NCBI GenBank assembly: GCA_030603065.1
Contig: JAUVYN010000008.1
Coordinates: 17,888 to 81,887, forward strand
Length of the DNA stretch: 64,000 bases
Reading direction: 5' to 3'
Source: Pseudomonas sp.
GTDB taxonomy: Bacteria > Pseudomonadota > Gammaproteobacteria > Pseudomonadales > Pseudomonadaceae
Below the pieces are notes generated by a model that ran no database searches, was not told the origin of the DNA, and saw nothing but the letters and a program-made list of their open reading frames with translations. Below, one piece after another: positions 46,265 through 53,575 of this stretch (position 1 is the stretch's first letter; every line of letters starts with the position of its first letter). The position numbers and the translations under genes are program-made.

Positions 46265-49168
46265 ATGGGCAAGTCGGTCAGCCTGCAACAATGGATGTGG
46301 CGCGCGTTCCTGCAGAGTGCACTTATCCCATTGATACTGGTGGAAACGGTTCTGGTAGCAGCCTACCTGCTGACTAACGTCGCCATCCGCGACGCCCAGA
46401 CCGCCCATCTGCGCGAGGCCGCGGTAGTTGATCTGAAGGCGGTTACCGCTCAGGAAGCACTTTTGATCAGCCAGCGGCTGCAGGGTGTCGCCGAGCTCAC
46501 TTCGCTGTTCGGACGCCAGACCTCCGAAATGCTAAGTCGGGAAAACTTTCTGGACGACCCGGCAGAGCGAGCAAGCCTTGCCCGTACTGAGTCGGGCGTG
46601 CTCTACAGTACCGCGGACTCCGGTCGCGCGGCATCCTTCTATTCCAATGTAACGCCGCCCGAAAAACAGGACATGGACAGAGTGCTTAGGCTGGCGCAAC
46701 TGGATGGCCTGATGCGCAGTATCGAGGAGGGTAACCCTCTTGTCTCGGCGGTGTATTTCAATACGCACGACAGCTATAACCGTATCTGGCCCTGGTTTCA
46801 CACCCCGGACCAGTACCCGCACGACATGGATATTCCGCATTACAACTTCTACTATCTGGCGGATATGCAGCACAATCCGGGTCGGCAGGTCGTCTGGACC
46901 GACATGTACCTGGACCCGGCTGGACTGGGCTGGATGATGTCGGCGCTGTATCCGGTCTATCGAGGTGATTTTCTCGAAGGCGTCGCCGGCATCGACATTA
47001 CCGTCAGCACCATTCTCGAGGAAATCGCAGAAGTTCAGGTGCCCTGGCAGGGCTATGCGATGCTGGTTAGTGATGAGCTCAACATCATGGCGCTGCCGCC
47101 CGCTGGGGAGGCAGATCTGGGGTTGACCGAGCTGACCCGGCACAGCTACGACGAGGCCATCCGAGAGGAAATATTCAAGCCGGAAGACTTCAACCTAAGC
47201 CGGCGCGACGACACCACTGCGCTGGCCTCGCTGCTCTCGGCCCAACCAGCGGGTGTCAAACCGATCATGCTGGGGGGAGAGCCCAAACTGGCTGCCTGGT
47301 CCCAGGTACCGGAAACGGGCTGGAAGCTGGTTACCGTGGTGGCTGAGAGCGACGTTTTCGCCCAGACCAATCGGCTGGCTGCGCACTTTCAACGAATTGG
47401 TTACCTGCTGATTGCAGGCCTGGTGCTGTTCTATCTTTTGTTCTTCGCAGCCATGTCCATTCGTTCAAGGCAGCTCAGCAGGCAATTAGAGAAGCCGATG
47501 ACAGGTGTCGGTCGTATGCTGACCAGTATCGGATCGGGCAACTGGTTCCCGCCAAGCGAGACGACGCCGATTACCGAACTGGAGGAGATGGCCGTCACGA
47601 CACGTCAGGTGGGGACTCAGCTGGCGGCCTTGGAGCAGGCTCGGCAGGAGGCCAGGCGGCACCTTGAGCGGGTGCTCGAATCCACCACGGAGAGCCTCTG
47701 GGAAGTCAATGTATCCCTACAGGAGATCCGTTTTCAGGGCCGGCTGCCCGGGCAACTGGGGCTACCGTCGAGCCGCTTGCCCCTTGGCGAATTCTTTCAG
47801 CGAATCCACCCGGAGGATCTACCTCTGGCTCGCTCGAGTTTGCTGCCTCGGCATACCGAAGGGCGTCTGGAGGCCGAGTACCGCCTGCGTGATGCGGTCG
47901 GTGCATATCACTGGGTGTTGGGCCGTGGACGGGTCGAAGTCGAAGAGCCGGAGACTGGGCGCCCGCTGCGCCTGGCAGGGACTCATGTCGATATCAGTGC
48001 GATCAAGGCGACCCAGGAAGCTCTGCGCAGCGCCAGCTTGCAGGCCCAGGCTGCCAACGTGGCCAAGAGCAGCTTTCTCTCGAGCATGAGTCACGAGCTG
48101 CGTACCCCGCTGAATATCATCCAGGGATTTGCGCAATTGATGGATCTGGATCTGCAGGGAGAGGTGAAGCGTGATCGGCTGGCGCATCAGGTCCGTGAGA
48201 TACTCAAGGCCACCGATCACCTGTGCCTGCTGGTGGACGATGTGCTGGAGTTCGCCCGCATCGAATCGGAGCGGCCGGAGATCATTCTCGAGCCCGTCGA
48301 CGCCTGGCACCTGATGCGCGAATGCGCGCAGCAGGTTCAACCGGACCTCGATCAGGCTGGCCTGCGGCTCGAACTCGAAGATCCGATGGTACCGGTAATG
48401 GTCATGGCAGAGCCGCGTCGGCTGAAGCAGGTGCTTTTGAACCTGCTCAGCAATGCCATCAAGTACAACCGACCAGGCGGTTCGGTCGGGCTAGATTGCA
48501 TACGGATTGATGATCGCTGGCATCTTCGGGTAAGGGATAGCGGTCGCGGGATCAGTCGGGCGCACCAGAAGCAGCTGTTCAAGCCTTTCCAGCGACTGGG
48601 GCATGAGAACAGTGCCATCAAGGGAACGGGCATTGGGCTGGCACTAAGTCGCCAATTGGTAGGTCTCATGCAGGGTGACATTGGCTGTCACACCGAAGAA
48701 GACGTCGGAAGTTGCTTCTGGATAGCGTTGCCCGTGGCAGTGGTCAGGGCGACCGAGCCCCTGCGCTACGCTGAACCGCGTGAAAACCTGCTCGACGTGG
48801 TTTACGTCGAGGATGACCGCTCCAGTCAGATACTGGTAGAGCACGCACTGACCGATCTGGCGAGGGTCACGCTGATCGATAATGGGCTCGAAGCTCTGCA
48901 TCAACTGATCGAACGGCCGCCACAGGTTTTGTTGCTCGATCTGGATCTCCCGGATATGCAGGGAGATCGCCTGCTGCGGTCGCTGCGAGGCAGTGCGCGT
49001 ACGCGTGACCTGCCGGTCATAATCATCACCGCAGGTGTCACGCCGGCTGATCGGGAGCGTGTCGCTGAGCTGGATGTGGCGATGTACCTGACCAAGCCGC
49101 TACAGATTCAGGATCTGCGCGATGCGCTGCGCTATTTCTCGAAGCTTCAACGGGCGGAACGAACCTGA
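46265..49168 (+). CDS. Hybrid sensor histidine kinase with Cache sensor
   Basis: A 967-residue membrane kinase. A helix at about 14-38 and one at about 379-398 bracket a large periplasmic double-Cache-like sensor with YNRIWPWFHTPDQYPHDMDI and LDPAGLGWMMSALYPVY. It is followed by a HAMP-like linker, a PAS domain (about 465-585), HisKA with the phospho-acceptor His610 in MSHELRTPLN, an ATPase domain (NLLSNAIKYNRPGG, GTGIGLAL) and a C-terminal receiver (about 842-960) whose phospho-Asp is D892. No output domain or separate response regulator is encoded nearby, so an unlinked phosphotransfer partner is implied. It is divergent from the DUF1538 operon. The ligand is unknown, perhaps a small organic acid or amine, as for many Cache sensors. 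Confidence 0.92.
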   Translation: MGKSVSLQQWMWRAFLQSALIPLILVETVLVAAYLLTNVAIRDAQTAHLREAAVVDLKAVTAQEALLISQRLQGVAELTSLFGRQTSEMLSRENFLDDPAERASLARTESGVLYSTADSGRAASFYSNVTPPEKQDMDRVLRLAQLDGLMRSIEEGNPLVSAVYFNTHDSYNRIWPWFHTPDQYPHDMDIPHYNFYYLADMQHNPGRQVVWTDMYLDPAGLGWMMSALYPVYRGDFLEGVAGIDITVSTILEEIAEVQVPWQGYAMLVSDELNIMALPPAGEADLGLTELTRHSYDEAIREEIFKPEDFNLSRRDDTTALASLLSAQPAGVKPIMLGGEPKLAAWSQVPETGWKLVTVVAESDVFAQTNRLAAHFQRIGYLLIAGLVLFYLLFFAAMSIRSRQLSRQLEKPMTGVGRMLTSIGSGNWFPPSETTPITELEEMAVTTRQVGTQLAALEQARQEARRHLERVLESTTESLWEVNVSLQEIRFQGRLPGQLGLPSSRLPLGEFFQRIHPEDLPLARSSLLPRHTEGRLEAEYRLRDAVGAYHWVLGRGRVEVEEPETGRPLRLAGTHVDISAIKATQEALRSASLQAQAANVAKSSFLSSMSHELRTPLNIIQGFAQLMDLDLQGEVKRDRLAHQVREILKATDHLCLLVDDVLEFARIESERPEIILEPVDAWHLMRECAQQVQPDLDQAGLRLELEDPMVPVMVMAEPRRLKQVLLNLLSNAIKYNRPGGSVGLDCIRIDDRWHLRVRDSGRGISRAHQKQLFKPFQRLGHENSAIKGTGIGLALSRQLVGLMQGDIGCHTEEDVGSCFWIALPVAVVRATEPLRYAEPRENLLDVVYVEDDRSSQILVEHALTDLARVTLIDNGLEALHQLIERPPQVLLLDLDLPDMQGDRLLRSLRGSARTRDLPVIIITAGVTPADRERVAELDVAMYLTKPLQIQDLRDALRYFSKLQRAERT

Positions 49169-49188
49169 TGAAATGATGGGAGATTCGA

Positions 49189-49476
49189 ATGTCCAACGAA
49201 GGCTATCACGAACCGGTATCCGAGCTGAGTGCTGAAACCCGCGACATGCATAGAGCGATCGTCTCGCTGATGGAGGAACTGGAGGCGGTCGACTGGTATA
49301 ACCAGCGGATGGATGCCTGCCAGGATGACGAACTGCGTGGATTGCTCAAGCACAATCGGGACGAGGAAAAGGAGCACGCCGCGATGGCGCTGGAATGGAT
49401 CAGGCGCCGCGATCCCGAGTTCGACGAACAGTTACGCAAGTATCTCTTCAAGGATGCCAATCTTAGTCACGACTGA
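49189..49476 (+). CDS. EncFtn-type ferritin-like protein without targeting tail
   Basis: A 95-residue two-helix ferritin-like protein closely resembling encapsulated ferritins (EncFtn). Compared from memory with Rhodospirillum rubrum EncFtn, HRAIVSLMEELEAVDWYNQR and NRDEEKEHAAMALEWIRR align almost residue for residue. The ferroxidase ligands E30, E60 and H63 (E32, E62, H65 there) are kept, as are the E29, E32 and W36 equivalents. Two subunits form one iron-oxidising site, and decamers are expected. The usual C-terminal encapsulin-targeting peptide is missing (it ends KDANLSHD) and no encapsulin gene is adjacent. GGGAG six bases before the ATG supports translation. It may be an unencapsulated iron oxidase. 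Confidence 0.85.
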   Translation: MSNEGYHEPVSELSAETRDMHRAIVSLMEELEAVDWYNQRMDACQDDELRGLLKHNRDEEKEHAAMALEWIRRRDPEFDEQLRKYLFKDANLSHD

Positions 49477-49487
49477 GCGAAACGCGA

Positions 49488-49508
49488 CCGGTCACCCAGG
49501 GTGGCCGG
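49488..49508 (+). terminator. Weak hairpin between convergent genes
   Basis: CCGGTCACC and GGTGGCCGG form a 9-bp stem with one G-U pair and a CAG loop in the 46 bases between the EncFtn-like gene and gcvR. There is no T-run on either strand, so it may only slow polymerase or protect RNA ends. Confidence 0.35.
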
Positions 49509-49522
49509 CCGTTCCCGCCTGT

Positions 49523-50035
49523 TCAGTCGTCGCTCAGCTCGACCATGAGATCGGCAGCGATGTTTTCCAGATCGCGCCGCAGGTCTGCCAGATCGGTTTG
49601 CGGATAGACACCAAGAGTCGCTCGGGCACGAAACAGCATTTCCGAACTCATCGGCGCAGGCTCGCAGCCCGTCTCCAGTTCTTCCACGTTGACGCCGTGC
49701 CGTGCCAGCACCTGAGACACCTCGTGAACGATTCCTGGCCGGTCATTGCCGACCAGATTCAGGTAAAGGGCGTTTTGCTGCGGCAGTTCCGCCTGGGCGC
49801 TGATCGCTACCTGCACGTTGATTCCCTGAGCGGTCAGGCCTTCCAGATCGATACGCAGGGGCTCGACCTTCTGCTCGGCGATGTCGACCCGAAGGATGCC
49901 GGCAAACTGCCCAGCCATCCGCGCCATACGGCTTTCCAGCCAGTTGCCTCCATGGCGGTTGATTACCTGGGCAATACTTTCCACCAGGCCTGGCTTGTCG
50001 GCGGAAATTACCGTCAGTACGAGCGGGGTGTGCAT
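49523..50035 (-). CDS. gcvR: GcvR-like double ACT domain protein
   Basis: A 170-residue protein with two ACT domains (about 3-75 and 90-165), each with the typical start (LVLTVISADKPGLVESIAQV and LYLNLVGNDRPGIVHEVSQV). GcvR binds glycine and, in E. coli, antagonises the activator GcvA at the glycine cleavage operon. The second-domain LETGCEPAPMSSEMLFRA loop is characteristic. No DNA-binding domain is present, so it acts through a partner. In pseudomonads the name is by homology and the gcvA partner is not in this window, though gcvTHP is at 34-39 kb. An AAGGAG ribosome site lies near the ATG. Confidence 0.87.
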   Translation of the reverse strand: MHTPLVLTVISADKPGLVESIAQVINRHGGNWLESRMARMAGQFAGILRVDIAEQKVEPLRIDLEGLTAQGINVQVAISAQAELPQQNALYLNLVGNDRPGIVHEVSQVLARHGVNVEELETGCEPAPMSSEMLFRARATLGVYPQTDLADLRRDLENIAADLMVELSDD

Positions 50036-50075
50036 GTGGAACTCCTTGGTCGGCGGGGGCAGGACCCCCGAAAGA

Positions 50076-50960
50076 TCAGTCGTGGTAATAGCGCCCTTCG
50101 CCGCTGGTCATCATTTCCCGGCAGGTAGCTTCCAGTGTCTCGTAATCATATTCGGACAGCCCGACGTATTCGAGAATTTGTGCGCCGACTTCGTTCCACT
50201 CATGGTCGACCCTGCTCTTCCCCAGAACCTCATAGGCCTTGCAGATGTGTTCTGCCATCTTGAGGATGGCGAGCATGTTGCGCAGTGTGGTATCGCGGCT
50301 ACCCTCTTCAAGGAAAATGTGCTGGGCGTTGTGATGAGCGGCGATGGCGTCGCACAGCGGCCGCGGCAGCAGCCACGATTTGGCGGTGTAATAGCCGATA
50401 ACCGCGTGATTGGTATTGAGTCGCTGATTCTCGATATCGACGATCCGTTGCCCCGCCTGGGCATAGGACTCTTCCATCACCTCGATGTAATAGGGAAAGC
50501 GTCGCAGCATCAGTGGAATACCGCAGTTGTGAAAGAGCCCCAGGGCGTAGGCCTCGTCAGGCTCCAGGCAGCCGATGCGCTTGGCCAGCGTCATGCATGT
50601 CATGGCTATGTCCTGGGCACTGTCCCAGAAGCGATTGAGGTTTACGATGTTCTCATCGGTCAGCTCGCCACGGATCGACTGGGCATTGACTATGTTGATC
50701 ACCCTGTTGACCCCGAGCAGATTGACTGCCTGCTGAATCGAGGTGATGCGGTTGGCCAGGCCGAAGAACGGTGAGTTGACGATTTTCAGGAGGCTGCCTG
50801 ACAGGCCGGGGTCCTGGCTGATTAGACGCGCTATCGCCTTGAGGTCAGGGTCGGGCATGACCTGTTCCATCTGCAGGTCGACCATGATCTGAGGCTGCGG
50901 CGGTACGCTGATTCCCTGAAGCGCGTGCCTGATCTGCTCGTCCGTAAGGTCCTGTGACAT
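50076..50960 (-). CDS. HDOD domain signalling protein
   Basis: A 294-residue cytoplasmic HDOD protein (about 18-220), related to HD phosphohydrolases but lacking the full metal-binding HD signature. It has LARLISQDPGLSGSLLKIVN-type text (here AIARLISQDPGLSGSLLKIV), SPFFGLANRITSIQQAVNLL and AYALGLFHNCGIPLML. HDOD proteins act as scaffolds in c-di-GMP and stress signalling without known catalysis. The C-terminal 70 residues are an acidic helical region. The ATG at 50958-50960 gives a normal N-terminus; the frame extends 27 codons upstream without a ribosome site. It lies 40 bases before gcvR in the same direction, but the two are not obviously linked. Confidence 0.85.
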   Translation of the reverse strand: MSQDLTDEQIRHALQGISVPPQPQIMVDLQMEQVMPDPDLKAIARLISQDPGLSGSLLKIVNSPFFGLANRITSIQQAVNLLGVNRVINIVNAQSIRGELTDENIVNLNRFWDSAQDIAMTCMTLAKRIGCLEPDEAYALGLFHNCGIPLMLRRFPYYIEVMEESYAQAGQRIVDIENQRLNTNHAVIGYYTAKSWLLPRPLCDAIAAHHNAQHIFLEEGSRDTTLRNMLAILKMAEHICKAYEVLGKSRVDHEWNEVGAQILEYVGLSEYDYETLEATCREMMTSGEGRYYHD

Positions 50961-51073
50961 CGCTTGCTGGTCCGGTAGTGGCTGGATTTCGAGTGTAGCC
51001 GGAGACTGCCGGGCTTGACAGCCTGTATACTGCCGGCCCATCGGTTTTTGTTGCCGCCCTCCAGGAGATCTTC

Positions 51074-52267
51074 ATGTCGCTGCCCTCTCTTCGTCTCAAA
51101 GCCAACAGCGAACGTCGCCTCAAGGCTGGCCATCTGTGGATTTACAGTAACGAGGTGGACGTCGACCAGACACCCTTGGTGGCGCTCGCTGCCGGTGATG
51201 AGGTACGGGTTGAAACCCATTCGGGAAAGCCCCTTGGTCTTGCCACTGTCAATCCGAACAACCTCATTTGCGCACGCCTGCATACGCGAGATGTCGAACA
51301 TCCGCTGGACAAGTCTCTGCTGGTGCACCGCTTCAAAGTGGCGCTGGGGCTGCGTGACAGGGTCTTCTCCGAGCCCTTCTACCGAGCGGTATATGGCGAA
51401 TCCGATCTGCTGCCCGGCCTGGTGGTGGATCGCTTCGGTGACTATCTGGTAGTCCAGATAGGGACGCCTGGCATGGAGCGGATGCGCAACGCCATCGTCG
51501 AAGCGTTGATCCAGGTGTTCAAGCCGGCCGGCATCCTTCTGAAGAATGATAATGCCGCGCGAGCTGCCGAAGGGCTTGGCAGCTATGTCGAAGCAGTGCA
51601 TGGCGAGGTGCCGGAGCGGGTCGCTCTGATCGAGAATGGCGTGCGTTTCGAAGCGCCGGTCTGGCATGGTCAGAAGACCGGCTGGTTCTACGACCACCGC
51701 CAGAATCGCGCGCGCCTTGCTCCCTATGTGGCTGGCAAGCGGGTGCTCGACCTGTACAGTTATATCGGTGGTTGGGGCGTGCAGGCAGCAGCCTTCGGGG
51801 CGACCGAGGTGATGTGCGTGGACAGTTCGGCGCCGGCGCTGGACCTGGTGGAGCAGAATGCCTCGCTCAACGGCGTAGCAGAGAAGATGGTGGTGCTGGA
51901 GGGTGACGTCATGGACGCCCTGCGCGAACTCAAGTCGGCCGGAGAAAAGTTCGACGTCGTCATTGCCGACCCACCGGCCTTCATCAAGAAGCGCAAGGAT
52001 ATCCGCAATGGCGAAGCCGCCTACCGGCGCCTGAACGAGCAGGCGATGCGCCTGCTCAATCGTGACGGCATACTGGTCTCCGCCTCCTGCTCCATGCATC
52101 TGGCCGAAGACAGTTTGCGCGATATCGTCCTGGCCGCCAGTCGCCATCTGGACCGCCATCTGGTTGTCGCCGAGCGCGGTTTCCAGGGGCCCGATCACCC
52201 CCTGCATCCGGCAATACCAGAAACCGGCTACATCAAGTCCCTGATCTGCCGGGTGCTGCCGGTCTGA
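51074..52267 (+). CDS. RlmI-like class I rRNA methyltransferase
   Basis: A 397-residue SAM-dependent methyltransferase with an N-terminal PUA domain (about 3-75, KANSERRLKAGHLWIYSNEV), an EEHEC-like middle domain, and a Rossmann domain (about 190-395). SAM-binding VLDLYSYIGGWGVQAAAFGA, the acidic CVDSSAPALDL and the active-site IADPPAFIKKRKD match RlmI (YccW), which methylates C1962 of 23S rRNA. Length equals the E. coli enzyme (396). AGGAG six bases before the ATG is strong. The target base is by homology only. It is convergent with the HAD hydrolase gene and divergent from the HDOD gene. Confidence 0.9.
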   Translation: MSLPSLRLKANSERRLKAGHLWIYSNEVDVDQTPLVALAAGDEVRVETHSGKPLGLATVNPNNLICARLHTRDVEHPLDKSLLVHRFKVALGLRDRVFSEPFYRAVYGESDLLPGLVVDRFGDYLVVQIGTPGMERMRNAIVEALIQVFKPAGILLKNDNAARAAEGLGSYVEAVHGEVPERVALIENGVRFEAPVWHGQKTGWFYDHRQNRARLAPYVAGKRVLDLYSYIGGWGVQAAAFGATEVMCVDSSAPALDLVEQNASLNGVAEKMVVLEGDVMDALRELKSAGEKFDVVIADPPAFIKKRKDIRNGEAAYRRLNEQAMRLLNRDGILVSASCSMHLAEDSLRDIVLAASRHLDRHLVVAERGFQGPDHPLHPAIPETGYIKSLICRVLPV

Positions 52268-52279
52268 CCAAGCCGATCC

Positions 52280-52948
52280 TCAGTCCCGCAGGCTGAGGAT
52301 CGGCCAGCCGTTCTGCTGGGCATGCGCCCGCAGCGTGGCGTCAGGGTCGACGGCGACAGGGTTCTCCACCAGCTGCAGAAGCGGCAGATCGTTATGTGAG
52401 TCGCTGTAGAACCAGGCGCCTTCCAGGCTGGCGTCATTTTCCTTCAGCCAGCGTTGCAGTCGCGTCACCTTGCCTTCGCGGAAGCAGGGTACGTCGGTCG
52501 AACGGCCGGTATAGCGGCCATCTGCGCGCTCGCATTCGGTGGCCAGCAGGATGTCTATCCCGAGCCGCTCGGCGATCGGGCCGGTAACGAAGCGGTTGGT
52601 TGCGGTGATGATCATCAGGGTATCGCCAGCGCGGCGGTGTCGTTCGATCAGCTCCAGTGCCTTCGGCAGTACCATCGGGTTGATCACTTCCTCCATGAAC
52701 TGCCGATGCCAGAGTGCGAGCTGCTCCTCCGGATGCTCGGCAAGCAGGCGCAGACAGAACGCCAGATACTCCTGGATATCCAGCTCGCCGGCCATGTATG
52801 CCTGGGCGAAGGCGTCATTGCGCGCCTGGTAGCTTTCCGCTTCAACGATGCCGCGGGTGACCACGAATTCACCCCATGCATGGTCACTGTCGCCATGCAG
52901 CAGGGTGTTGTCCAGATCGAAAATCGCCAGTGCCACAGAGTGCTCCAT
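52280..52948 (-). CDS. HAD-IB family phosphatase (SerB-like)
   Basis: A 222-residue haloacid dehalogenase-superfamily phosphatase of subclass IB. Motif I is [17 protein letters not shown] (nucleophile D11, acid D13), motif [10 protein letters not shown] (Thr), motif III the Lys of [11 protein letters not shown], and motif [13 protein letters not shown]. Members include phosphoserine phosphatases and others; the pseudomonad copy before rppH has no proven substrate, and serine synthesis is only one option. The ATG at 52948 fits the start of the domain; an ATG eight codons earlier is possible. It is divergent from rppH, the order I recall for P. aeruginosa PA0335-PA0336. Confidence 0.9.
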   Translation of the reverse strand: MEHSVALAIFDLDNTLLHGDSDHAWGEFVVTRGIVEAESYQARNDAFAQAYMAGELDIQEYLAFCLRLLAEHPEEQLALWHRQFMEEVINPMVLPKALELIERHRRAGDTLMIITATNRFVTGPIAERLGIDILLATECERADGRYTGRSTDVPCFREGKVTRLQRWLKENDASLEGAWFYSDSHNDLPLLQLVENPVAVDPDATLRAHAQQNGWPILSLRD

Positions 52949-53082
52949 CCGTCGCTTCAAAGGGGGGCACAAGCATAATCCAGGCTGGCAATAAATGCTT
53001 GAATCAGGGAGTATTTATGCAATTGCTGCTGCGCGCGTCTTTGTGGAACAATGCAGTGAACCTATAAGCAGAGATTCCGGCT

Positions 53083-53574
53083 TTGATTGATCCCGATGGC
53101 TTCCGTCCCAATGTAGGCATAATCCTGACCAATGGTCTGGGACAGGTGCTTTGGGCTCGGCGTATCGGTCAGGATGCCTGGCAGTTTCCGCAGGGCGGGA
53201 TCCAGCGTAACGAAAGTCCGGAACAGGCGCTCTACCGCGAATTGCATGAGGAGGTCGGCCTGCTGCCGGAGGATGTCGAAATCCTTGGCTGTACACGTGG
53301 TTGGCTGCGCTATCGCCTGCCTCAGCGCCTGATCCGCAGCCATTCGCAGCCGGTATGCGTTGGCCAGAAGCAGAAGTGGTTCCTGCTGCGGCTCAAGGCC
53401 GACGAACAGCGTGTCTGCATGACCACCACACCCAAGCCCGAATTCGATGGATGGCGCTGGGTCAGTTACTGGTATCCCCTCGGTCAGGTAGTTGCATTCA
53501 AGCGCGACGTTTACCGGCGCGCCATGAAAGAGCTGGCCCCCAGACTCCCCGTCAATGACCTGACGGAGTGCTGA
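53083..53574 (+). CDS. rppH: RNA pyrophosphohydrolase
   Basis: A 163-residue Nudix enzyme that removes pyrophosphate from 5'-triphosphate mRNAs, opening them to RNase E decay. The start [16 protein letters not shown] is conserved, with a TTG as initiator and GAGATT upstream. The Nudix box is complete in [20 protein letters not shown], continuing [16 protein letters not shown] and [10 protein letters not shown] follow as in E. coli RppH (176 residues). A non-ATG start here probably limits its level. The ptsP gene begins one base after its stop, the arrangement conserved in gammaproteobacteria, so both are on one transcript. Confidence 0.95.
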   Translation: MIDPDGFRPNVGIILTNGLGQVLWARRIGQDAWQFPQGGIQRNESPEQALYRELHEEVGLLPEDVEILGCTRGWLRYRLPQRLIRSHSQPVCVGQKQKWFLLRLKADEQRVCMTTTPKPEFDGWRWVSYWYPLGQVVAFKRDVYRRAMKELAPRLPVNDLTEC

Positions 53575-53575
53575 C

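Noticed and set aside
49477-50035. Encapsulin gene next to the EncFtn-like gene
   Set aside because: The downstream frame is a clear double-ACT GcvR-like protein on the other strand; no HK97-fold protein occurs in the window.
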